Below are positions 1 through 5,673 of a DNA stretch of 6,133 nucleotides, piece after piece. Source of the stretch: Bacteroidales bacterium. GTDB lineage: Bacteria > Bacteroidota > Bacteroidia > Bacteroidales > P3. Below the pieces are notes generated by a model. The model did not search any database, was not told where the DNA came from, and saw only the letters and a program-made list of their open reading frames with translations. Within the stretch, counting starts at the first letter, position 1. Every line of letters starts with the position of its first letter. The translations under genes and the position numbers were made by a program. The DNA lies in contig JAGBSA010000145.1 in assembly GCA_017632095.1 (NCBI GenBank), positions 1 to 6,133 on the forward strand, written 5' to 3'.

Positions 1-678
1 AAAATCCCGGGAAACACAACTGAAAGATTCGGAAATTTAGCAAAAGAACTTGGAGTTGTAATTGTTGCATCTTTGTTTGAGAAAAGAGCAGAGGGATTGT
101 ATCATAACACAACTGCGGTATTAGATGCAAATGGTGAATACTTGGGAATGTATAGAAAAATGCACATTCCTGATGATCCGGGCTATTATGAGAAGTTCTA
201 TTTTACTCCGGGCGATTTGGGATATAAGGTTTTCAAAACTCAATATGGAACAATAGGTGTATTGATTTGTTGGGATCAATGGTATCCGGAAGCAAGCAGA
301 ATAACAGCACTTAAAGGAGCCGATATATTGTTCTATCCAACTGCAATAGGTTGGGCAATCGACCAAGACGAAGCAACAAACAAAGAACAATATGAAGCAT
401 GGCAATGTATTCAACGTTCGCATGCTGTTGCTAATGGAGTACATACAGTTTCTGTAAACAGAGTTGGAAGAGAAGGTGATATGCAATTCTGGGGCGGAAG
501 TTTCGTTTCAAATCCGTTTGGTACATTATTATATAAAGCTTCTCACGATTCAGAAGAAACAACTGTTATTGAGTTAGATTTATCTTTGACAGACCATTAT
601 AGAAAACATTGGCCATATTTGAGAGATAGAAGAATTGATTCCTATGAGCCAATTTGCAAAAGATTTATTGACGAATAA
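1..678 (+). CDS. aguB: N-carbamoylputrescine amidase, 5'-truncated by the window edge
   Basis: This is a nitrilase-superfamily (carbon-nitrogen hydrolase) enzyme. It hydrolyses N-carbamoylputrescine to putrescine, CO2 and ammonia in the cytoplasm, the last step of the agmatine route to putrescine. The frame is open from base 1 and gives 225 residues before TAA. Family members are usually about 290-300 aa, so roughly 65-75 N-terminal residues, including the first catalytic Glu, lie outside the window. Two members of the Glu-Lys-Cys triad are visible: Lys53 in YRKMHIPDDPGYYEKFYF (bases 157-159) and Cys90 in LICWDQWYPEA (bases 268-270). The stretch from YRKMHIPDDP to FTPGD and the YPTAIGW segment are typical of the AguB subgroup rather than of general nitrilases. 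The TTG at base 73 could be mistaken for a start, but homologous sequence continues upstream of it. The next gene, aguA, supplies its substrate and starts 12 nt downstream, which strongly supports the assignment. Confidence 0.95.
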   Translation, partial: KIPGNTTERFGNLAKELGVVIVASLFEKRAEGLYHNTTAVLDANGEYLGMYRKMHIPDDPGYYEKFYFTPGDLGYKVFKTQYGTIGVLICWDQWYPEASRITALKGADILFYPTAIGWAIDQDEATNKEQYEAWQCIQRSHAVANGVHTVSVNRVGREGDMQFWGGSFVSNPFGTLLYKASHDSEETTVIELDLSLTDHYRKHWPYLRDRRIDSYEPICKRFIDE

Positions 679-690
679 TTATTTGAAAGT

Positions 691-1719
691 ATGAAAACAC
701 CAAAAGATTTAGGTTTTATATTTCCTGCAGAATGGCATAAGCACGAAAGTACTTGGCTAAGCTATCCGCACAATGAAAATTCTTGGCCTGGGAAAATAGA
801 AACAATCTTTCCGAATTACAATAAGTTTATTGCAGAATTGGCAAAAGGAGAGATTGTAAACATAAATGTGTTAGACCAAGCAATGAAAGACCGTGTTGAA
901 GAGGAGTTGAGAGAATTGCAAGTTGATATGAGAAAGATACGTTTTCATCTTTTCAGAACAAACGATGCTTGGTGTAGAGATCACGGTCCTGCTTTCGTTA
1001 TCAAGGCTAACCAAAAAGCGATAGTAAATTGGGATTATAACGCTTGGGGAGGTAAGTATCCTTGTGACTTAGATAACAATATACCAACTCAAATAGCGAA
1101 AGAATTAGGTCTTGAAATGTTTCACCCTCATATCATAATGGAAGGTGGCTCTATAGACGTAAATGGAGTTGGAACTTTGCTTACGACAACTGCATGTTTG
1201 TTGAATGAGAATAGGAATCCTTCGCTTTCACAAGTTGAAATAGAAGAAAAACTTTGCAACTACTACAACGTAGATAATGTAATTTGGCTTGGAGATGGTA
1301 TAGATGGAGATGACACAGATGGACACGTAGATGATATTACTCGCTTTGTGAATGAAGATACTGTAGTAACGGTTGTGGAAGATAATGCTAAGGATGAGAA
1401 CTATGAACCATTGAAAGAGAATCTTGCATTGTTGAATAAGGCTCGTCTTCAAAACGGTAAACAACTTAATGTGGTGGAATTGCCAATGCCATCACCGGTT
1501 ATATGGGACGATATGAGGCTTCCAGCTTCTTATGCGAATTTCTATATAGCTAATTCGTCGGTTATAGTTCCTACTTACCAATGTGATAATGATGAAAAGG
1601 CTTTATGTATATTGGAAAGTTTATTTCCAGATCGCAAAGTTGTAGGAATAGATTCAACAGATATTATTTGGGGATTGGGTAGTTTCCATTGCCTTTCTCA
1701 ACAAGAACCTTCGTTATAA
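691..1719 (+). CDS. aguA: Agmatine deiminase
   Basis: This is a 342-aa, full-length agmatine deiminase of the guanidino-group-modifying (PPAD-like) superfamily. It converts agmatine and water to N-carbamoylputrescine and ammonia in the cytoplasm, feeding the AguB encoded just upstream. Visible family signatures, in order, are: EWHKHESTWLSYPHN near residue 15; RTNDAWCRDHGP at 89-100, with acidic active-site residues; EGGSIDVNG from 151; TDGHVDD around His212 and Asp214; ASYANFYIANSSVIVP near 280-295; and the C-terminal GLGSFHCLSQQEP, whose Cys334 (bases 1690-1692) is the expected nucleophile that forms the covalent amidino intermediate. All expected catalytic residues are present, so the enzyme should be active. 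The ATG at 691 begins at the family's usual N-terminus. No strong Shine-Dalgarno precedes it, as is usual in Bacteroidota. The 12-nt gap to aguB indicates co-transcription. Arginine decarboxylase, which would make agmatine, is not in the window. Confidence 0.96.
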   Translation: MKTPKDLGFIFPAEWHKHESTWLSYPHNENSWPGKIETIFPNYNKFIAELAKGEIVNINVLDQAMKDRVEEELRELQVDMRKIRFHLFRTNDAWCRDHGPAFVIKANQKAIVNWDYNAWGGKYPCDLDNNIPTQIAKELGLEMFHPHIIMEGGSIDVNGVGTLLTTTACLLNENRNPSLSQVEIEEKLCNYYNVDNVIWLGDGIDGDDTDGHVDDITRFVNEDTVVTVVEDNAKDENYEPLKENLALLNKARLQNGKQLNVVELPMPSPVIWDDMRLPASYANFYIANSSVIVPTYQCDNDEKALCILESLFPDRKVVGIDSTDIIWGLGSFHCLSQQEPSL

Positions 1720-1737
1720 TAAAACCAAGAAAGAATT

Positions 1738-3462
1738 ATGCGAAAATTGATTTCATTATTTTGTTTCTTGCTTTTAAGCAACGTAATATTTGCACAAAAT
1801 ATCATAAGTCTTAATGTTGATATATTGTATGATTCAGTTTCATCTCTAGATGGTAGATATTTTGCTGTTAAATCAAATGGTAAGTGGGGAGTTGTAAAAG
1901 ATAACAAGCTAATCCTTCCTTGCGAATATGATTATATTGACGCTTTGGGCGATGATGTGATAAGTTTTGTCAATGGAGACAGAGTTGGTTTCGCTGATGT
2001 GAACGGTAAGATATTGTTTCCCGAAACATATCCTGCTGTAGTTGAGTCAGACAGTGAGGAAAAAACACAATTTAATCTCTATGACAAAGGTTCGTGTATT
2101 GTTTCGGACAATGGTCGCTTGAAACTGATAGATAAGAATAATAAATCTTTGTTAGGAGATAGCGTAACCATTGTTTCAAGAGTTGGAGATGCTGTTGTTA
2201 TAAAGCAAAACGGCTTATACGGAATGGTTAATTCCAAAGGCGTTTTGACCGTTCCTCCTACATATCTATCATTAGAAACCTTAGTTCCGGGGAAACTATA
2301 TTCCTATCAAGTGCATGGTGATTATGGAATGCCGGGCTTTGGATTGCTCGATGGTAATGGAGAGTTGAGGACAAGTCCTATTTATGATGATTTCCGTACA
2401 TTCAAAACAGCAGAAAGTATATTCGTTAAAGCTTATGATAGTATGGGGAAACAAGCTTTGTTTTCTTCAGATGGGGAAATCGTTATGCAATCTCTATATC
2501 AAATTGCAGAACCAAGCAAGTTCAAAGGATTGTATAATATCGGTGAAAATTTGAAAAAAGGCGTTATAGGTGCAGATTATGTTGTTAGAGTGCTGCCAAA
2601 GTATGATGATGTAAGGATTGTAGAGAAGCAAGACACGTTTTACATTGCAAGCTTGGGCTTAGAGTCATTTGTATTAAAAGGTAAAAACAAAACAATATTT
2701 AAGACAGACGGCCTTATTTTAGATATAATTCCTCTGAACCAAGATTCAATAGCTTTTGTTGTCGAACAAGATTTGTCTTACGGCTTATGCACACAAGATG
2801 GTAAGTGGTTGATAGAACCAATTTACGATGAGGTGATTGGATTCGTTGGAGGAAATCTTTGTGTTCGCAAAGCAAATAAGTGGGGGGCTGTTGATTTAAA
2901 CGGAAATGTGGTTGTAGATTTCAAATACGAAAAAGCAAAAGTTTCAAGTAATGGTAAAATTGTTGCGTTCTATGATTACAAGAAAGGTTCTAAACTTTTG
3001 AATGAAGAATCTCAAATAATAGACTTCCCAAGTAGTGATAACTTATTGGTATATGGGGATTATGTTGAGTATAAAGTTGGAAAGAAAAAGGAAAGACTTT
3101 ATTCAGATGGACGCAAAATACCTGCTATGTTTTTGGCAATAGGAACTGAGAGTGGCGGAGTTTTGTGTGCGAAAACAAATAAAGGCTGGAGTTATTTTGA
3201 TTCAAAGACATTCTCGGCTCTTACAGAAAAAACATTTGACGCAGCGGCTTGTTTTGTAAATGGAATAGCATTTGCGGCAAAAGATGGTAAGATTTTGGTT
3301 TTGGGTTCCGATTATTCGGTAAAACAAAGCTTGGAAATGCCAAATGGAGTTAATCTTTCGTTGGCTGTTTCAGCCTTGACAATATTCCGAAGTGCAGGAA
3401 AGAAAAGTTGTAGCGTAGTAAACAATAAGACAAACAAAACAGGAGTTATTTCAATCGAGTAA
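1738..3462 (+). CDS. Exported WG-repeat protein
   Basis: This 574-aa protein has an N-terminal signal peptide: a basic Arg-Lys start, a hydrophobic core, and a probable cleavage after Ala19 in VIFA-QN. There is no lipobox Cys, so it is predicted to be released into the periplasm or secreted rather than lipidated. The mature part is built from degenerate WG-type repeats with the pattern (W/Y/F)G..d..G....P.Yd.i. Copies are recognisable at about residues 49-69 (GKWGVV), 83-100, 160-181 (GLYGMVNSKG), 200-220 (FGLLDGNGEL), 274-294, 348-370 (YGLCTQDGKW) and 381-401 (NKWGAVDLNG). Only two copies keep the literal Trp-Gly pair. Repeats are hard to see after about residue 410. WG-repeat proteins are widespread in Bacteroidota and the repeats are thought to fold as beta-hairpin units, but no molecular function is established. 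It starts 18 nt after aguA and is probably in the same transcript. A role in polyamine metabolism is not implied by the sequence. Confidence 0.85.
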   Translation: MRKLISLFCFLLLSNVIFAQNIISLNVDILYDSVSSLDGRYFAVKSNGKWGVVKDNKLILPCEYDYIDALGDDVISFVNGDRVGFADVNGKILFPETYPAVVESDSEEKTQFNLYDKGSCIVSDNGRLKLIDKNNKSLLGDSVTIVSRVGDAVVIKQNGLYGMVNSKGVLTVPPTYLSLETLVPGKLYSYQVHGDYGMPGFGLLDGNGELRTSPIYDDFRTFKTAESIFVKAYDSMGKQALFSSDGEIVMQSLYQIAEPSKFKGLYNIGENLKKGVIGADYVVRVLPKYDDVRIVEKQDTFYIASLGLESFVLKGKNKTIFKTDGLILDIIPLNQDSIAFVVEQDLSYGLCTQDGKWLIEPIYDEVIGFVGGNLCVRKANKWGAVDLNGNVVVDFKYEKAKVSSNGKIVAFYDYKKGSKLLNEESQIIDFPSSDNLLVYGDYVEYKVGKKKERLYSDGRKIPAMFLAIGTESGGVLCAKTNKGWSYFDSKTFSALTEKTFDAAACFVNGIAFAAKDGKILVLGSDYSVKQSLEMPNGVNLSLAVSALTIFRSAGKKSCSVVNNKTNKTGVISIE

Positions 3463-3485
3463 TAAATTTGAAAATACTTTATAAA

Positions 3486-4607
3486 ATGAAAACATTATTA
3501 AGAAAGCTAATATTGATTTTTGCAATTAGTTTGTTCTCTTCAAATATTATTGCACAAGAGTATAGATCTTTTACACTGGATAAAATACCTTTTGATGCGA
3601 AAGGAGTATATTATTCTTTGGTTCAAACAGAACTTGTATTCGATGTTTGTGTTGAAAAAGTAACAGAGTATAAGGGCTGTTTTGCAGACTATTCTTACAT
3701 GCTTGGATTGAAGAATATTATAATCAGTGATGAGGTTTATTATCGCATAAAGGATATTAAAATACGTTCTAAGGCCATTGCAGATAATCAAAATACCTAT
3801 TTCCTTGCTTGTAACGAAAATGCAGAAGTTCAAATAGGAGAGTCTGGATGCTTATTGTCTATAGGAGGAGAGCAAAGTAGAAAGGCAGGAAAACCAAATA
3901 AGCATGGAGAGTGTTCAAATAAAGAAGTTAAAGATGCTAAAGAGGTAAAGAAATTAGTAAAATCTACATTTGAACAACGAATGCTTTCTCAAGGTATGTT
4001 GGAATCAATGCCTGGAATGACAGCTGAAAATGCTATTAAACAGATTGAAAAGTTGAGAGAAAGACAAATTGATATTCTTTCGGGAAGTGTTGATGGTACA
4101 TATATGGATAATACAGTTGAATATATGTATAAGCAATTGGACGCAATGATTGATGCATACGTTTCAATGTTTTCAGGAGAGAGAGTCGTAGAAGAGCTAC
4201 ATTACACATTCTCTGTAATGCCTGAAAAGCCATTGATTGTAGAGCAAGATTTGCTTGTTGGAGTTTTTAAGTTCTCTCCTCAAGAGGGAGTAAGACCTCT
4301 TTCTTTCTCGGGAGACATGCCAACGATTGTTGCAAACCTTCATAGTTTGAATACAACAAAAGAATACTCCAAATTAGAGGCTCAAAAATCCAAAGATGAA
4401 AAACTGCAAAACAGAATAGCCAAAAAAGGAGTAGGCGTTTATTATAGAATACCGGAGAAAGTTCAAGTGTCGATTTCTTATGGCGAAAACATATTTGCAA
4501 AAACCATAGACATATCTCAATTTGGTCAAATAACATATATTTTAGATAGTCCTTCAAAAGTGTTGTTTGATTCGAAATCAGGAGCCTTGAAATATATCGG
4601 TAAATAA
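3486..4607 (+). CDS. Exported DUF4831-family protein
   Basis: This 373-aa protein resembles the DUF4831 family of Bacteroidota, which has no known function. The ATG at 3486 is preferred over an in-frame TTG at 3468. The ATG puts a Lys-Thr-Leu-Leu-Arg-Lys start directly before the hydrophobic core of a signal peptide that ends near Ala23 (NIIAQ-EYRS), whereas the TTG would add six residues only five nt after the previous stop. Family-like segments are GVYYSLVQTELVFDV (about residue 40), the MLGLKN and YYRIKDIKI region (72-93), a helical stretch AIKQIEKLRERQIDILSG (183-200), and a C-terminal GVGVYYRIPEKVQVSI (315-330) followed by QFGQ and LFDSKSGALKYIG. The two related GVYY motifs at the two ends suggest two similar beta-domains flanking a lysine-rich and helical middle. 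It lies 23 nt after the WG-repeat gene and 38 nt before a terminator, so it is probably the last gene of the transcript. The family call rests on remembered motif similarity. Confidence 0.8.
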   Translation: MKTLLRKLILIFAISLFSSNIIAQEYRSFTLDKIPFDAKGVYYSLVQTELVFDVCVEKVTEYKGCFADYSYMLGLKNIIISDEVYYRIKDIKIRSKAIADNQNTYFLACNENAEVQIGESGCLLSIGGEQSRKAGKPNKHGECSNKEVKDAKEVKKLVKSTFEQRMLSQGMLESMPGMTAENAIKQIEKLRERQIDILSGSVDGTYMDNTVEYMYKQLDAMIDAYVSMFSGERVVEELHYTFSVMPEKPLIVEQDLLVGVFKFSPQEGVRPLSFSGDMPTIVANLHSLNTTKEYSKLEAQKSKDEKLQNRIAKKGVGVYYRIPEKVQVSISYGENIFAKTIDISQFGQITYILDSPSKVLFDSKSGALKYIGK

Positions 4608-4645
4608 ACCGGGAGTTAAGATATAAGGTTGTATATTAGTAATTT

Positions 4646-4684
4646 ATAAGGTCGAATGCAGAAATGTGTTCGACCTTATTTTAT
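4646..4684 (+). terminator. Rho-independent terminator closing the aguB-to-DUF4831 transcript
   Basis: A perfect 11-bp inverted repeat (ATAAGGTCGAA at 4646-4656, TTCGACCTTAT at 4669-4679) encloses a 12-nt loop. The loop can be shortened by further T-G, G-T and C-G pairs. The T-rich run TTTT at 4679-4682 follows on the + strand. It lies 38 nt after the DUF4831 stop. The reverse-strand side has a poorer T tract, and there is no converging gene, so it is read as a one-way terminator that separates this transcript from the polysaccharide operon. Confidence 0.85.
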
Positions 4685-4699
4685 GTTGAAAAATTAAAA

Positions 4700-4762
4700 C
4701 TTGATTTTAGTAAATTATTTCTTTGTTTTAGTAAAATAAAACGAAGTTTTAGAAAATTAAAA
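4700..4762. repeat. Three imperfect 21-bp tandem repeats, AT-rich
   Basis: The hexamer TTTTAG recurs at 4705, 4726 and 4747, exactly 21 bp apart, inside units 4700-4720, 4721-4741 and 4742-4762. Every unit starts with C. The shared core is approximately GTTTTAGTAAAATAAAA. Units 1 and 2 match at 15 of 21 positions and units 2 and 3 at 16 of 21. The bases just before (GAAAAATTAAAAC ending at 4700) look like the tail of a decayed earlier unit. A period of two helical turns would place each unit on the same DNA face, so a protein-binding array is conceivable, but AT-rich slippage or a dispersed intergenic repeat is equally possible. Confidence 0.6.
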
Positions 4763-4769
4763 CAAAGAA
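4719..4769. repeat. Nested inverted repeat overlapping the tandem repeats
   Basis: An outer 12-bp perfect arm pair (TTCTTTGTTTTA at 4719-4730, TAAAACAAAGAA at 4758-4769) surrounds an inner perfect 6-bp pair (TAAAAC at 4737-4742, GTTTTA at 4746-4751) with a GAA loop. Both pairs share the same centre at 4744 and are separated by a 6x6-nt mismatched section. In RNA this would form a long AT-rich hairpin. In DNA it could be a dyad binding site. It lies about 110 bp upstream of the promoter at 4881, beyond the main terminator. Confidence 0.55.
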
Positions 4770-4880
4770 TTATTCTCTTGAAATAAGAAATCTGTAAATC
4801 GGATAGACGAATGATTCTTTTCGAAACTGATAATGTTTTTCGGATTGTTTAATTTGGATTGAATTTTATAAAGAAAATCT
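4770..4880. other. Intergenic stretch with no recognised feature
   Basis: This AT-rich sequence separates the repeat cluster from the upxY promoter. No convincing open frame, hairpin, tRNA-like structure or second promoter was seen. It may hold upstream regulatory sites, but none can be named from the sequence. Confidence 0.5.
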
Positions 4881-4911
4881 TTTGTTTATTCAAGAAAAAA
4901 GACTATCTTTG
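4881..4911 (+). promoter_or_regulatory. Bacteroidetes-type promoter driving the upxY leader
   Basis: The -33 element TTTG (4881-4884) is followed after 19 nt by TATCTTTG (4904-4911). This is an exact match to the -7 consensus TAnnTTTG recognised by the primary sigma factor of Bacteroidota, with spacing in the usual 19-21 nt range. Transcription should begin just downstream, at about 4915-4920, giving a leader of roughly 150 nt before upxY. No long inverted repeats flank the element, so it does not look like the invertible capsule promoters of Bacteroides fragilis. Confidence 0.8.
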
Positions 4912-5064
4912 CAAGTGTCTCAATGATTAAATTAAGAGATAAATATATCGATATAAGTATGCGACTTCTTGCTTTCTGGATTGAAAATCAGTTTATTATA
5001 ATAGCTAAGAGGGAGTTATAGGAATATACTTTTGTAATTAGAATCATTCCAACTATTATTAAAT
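4912..5064 (+). promoter_or_regulatory. 5' leader of the upxY-ugd transcript
   Basis: About 150 nt lie between the promoter and the upxY start. In characterised Bacteroides capsule loci, UpxY proteins act in the untranslated leader of their own operon to prevent early termination, so this is the expected site of action. Visible here are a perfect 12-bp palindrome TATATCGATATA (4944-4955), a weak hairpin with GATT/AATC and CT/AG pairs around 4976-4991 followed by TTTATT, a 32-codon open frame, and a lone second TAnnTTTG (TACTTTTG, 5027-5034). None is a strong intrinsic terminator, so premature termination here, if it occurs, would need Rho or pausing. The leader role is inferred from context. 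Confidence 0.5.
4923..5021 (+). CDS. Possible 32-aa leader peptide upstream of upxY
   Basis: ATG at 4923 opens a frame of 32 codons ending in TAG at 5019-5021. A second in-frame ATG at 4959 would give a 20-aa form starting MRLLAFWIENQF. The first ATG lies only a few bases after the expected transcription start, so translation would be nearly leaderless. The stop is 43 nt before upxY. The peptide has a basic, charged N-terminal third, then a hydrophobic, aromatic segment with a run of three Ile, and a charged end (AKREL). No family is recognised. In DNA this AT-rich a frame of this size can arise by chance, so coding is uncertain. If translated, it could couple ribosome movement to termination in the leader. 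Confidence 0.25.
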   Translation: MIKLRDKYIDISMRLLAFWIENQFIIIAKREL

Positions 5065-5640
5065 ATGGAGCAAGTCAAAGATAGAGATAAAGAGGAATGG
5101 TTTGTTTTGAATGTTTACGCAATGAACATTCGCAAAGCTGAAGAGGCTTTGAAAGGGAAAAATGGCTTGCCTTATTTTATCCCCAAAAAGTATGCAATTA
5201 GAAAATACTTTGGAAAAACTCGTCGTGAGTTGGTCCCATTGATTTCAAATTTGGTTTTCGTTCATGCAACACATAAAGAAGTAGATGAATTTCAGCGTCT
5301 GATTCCTTATCTTGGCTTTGCAACAATTCTTTCCGGAGGATCAAAAAAGCCAATGGTCGTTCCGGAAGTTCAGATGGAAAGCTTCATAAAACTGACTCTT
5401 GATAACGAAAACGATTTGATTTACTTTAAGCCCGATGAAATAAGTCTTTCGCAAGGTGATTATGTTAAGATAATTGGAGGAAGGTTTGATGGGATTATCG
5501 GGCAGTTCGTTAGGGTGCAAGGAAAACGAGCAAAACATTTGGTAGTAACAATTCCGGGTGTTATGTCTGCGGCAACCATGTGTGTGGAGCCTGAGTATAT
5601 CCAAAAAATTTCGAAAGAAGAATTTCTTGAAACCAAGTAA
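5065..5640 (+). CDS. upxY: UpxY-type transcription antitermination factor (NusG/RfaH paralogue)
   Basis: This 191-aa protein has the layout of the specialised NusG paralogues at the head of Bacteroidota capsule and exopolysaccharide operons. An N-terminal NGN domain spans about residues 10-115. It opens with EEWFVLNVYAMNIRKAEEAL, like the WYVL...R..E family start, and contains PLISNLVFVHAT at 58-69, equivalent to the PLFPGYLFV strand of NusG. A C-terminal KOW domain covers about 131-165, with GDYVKIIGGRFDGIIGQFVRV. NusG-family proteins bind RNA polymerase through the NGN domain. UpxY members are reported to raise read-through of their own long operon's leader in a locus-specific way. ATG at 5065 fits the domain start, and the preceding bases are AT-rich with no Shine-Dalgarno. 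It follows the promoter and leader at 4881-5064 and precedes ugd by 33 nt. The symbol is at family level. The housekeeping nusG is unlikely because that gene normally sits between secE and rplK. Confidence 0.88.
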   Translation: MEQVKDRDKEEWFVLNVYAMNIRKAEEALKGKNGLPYFIPKKYAIRKYFGKTRRELVPLISNLVFVHATHKEVDEFQRLIPYLGFATILSGGSKKPMVVPEVQMESFIKLTLDNENDLIYFKPDEISLSQGDYVKIIGGRFDGIIGQFVRVQGKRAKHLVVTIPGVMSAATMCVEPEYIQKISKEEFLETK

Positions 5641-5673
5641 TAGATTGTTAAAACAAAGAAATAATTGAACGAA

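Noticed and set aside
121..486. Minus-strand open frame of 121 codons inside aguB
   Set aside because: It lies wholly opposite a strongly conserved enzyme gene and its translation has no recognisable family features. It is an antisense shadow, as are the other minus-strand frames in the window.
3468..3485. TTG start for the DUF4831 gene
   Set aside because: The ATG at 3486 gives a better signal peptide and a normal gap from the previous stop.
4855..4985. 9-nt direct repeat TGGATTGAA at 4855-4863 and 4977-4985 on either side of the promoter
   Set aside because: It is short, in direct rather than inverted orientation, and without further matching flanks, so it does not support an invertible or mobile segment.
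4976..4991. Hairpin in the leader followed by TTTATT, as a possible attenuator
   Set aside because: The stem is only about six pairs with a bulged G and few G-C pairs. It is too weak to call an intrinsic terminator.
5027..5034. Second -7-like element TACTTTTG 31 nt before upxY
   Set aside because: It matches TAnnTTTG but has no TTTG 19-21 nt upstream. In AT-rich DNA a lone match is weak, so it is not listed as a promoter.
4608..5064. CRISPR array, tRNA or insertion-sequence remnant in the intergenic region
   Set aside because: The three 21-bp units are directly adjacent with no spacers, no cloverleaf is visible, and no transposase fragment or target-site duplication is seen.
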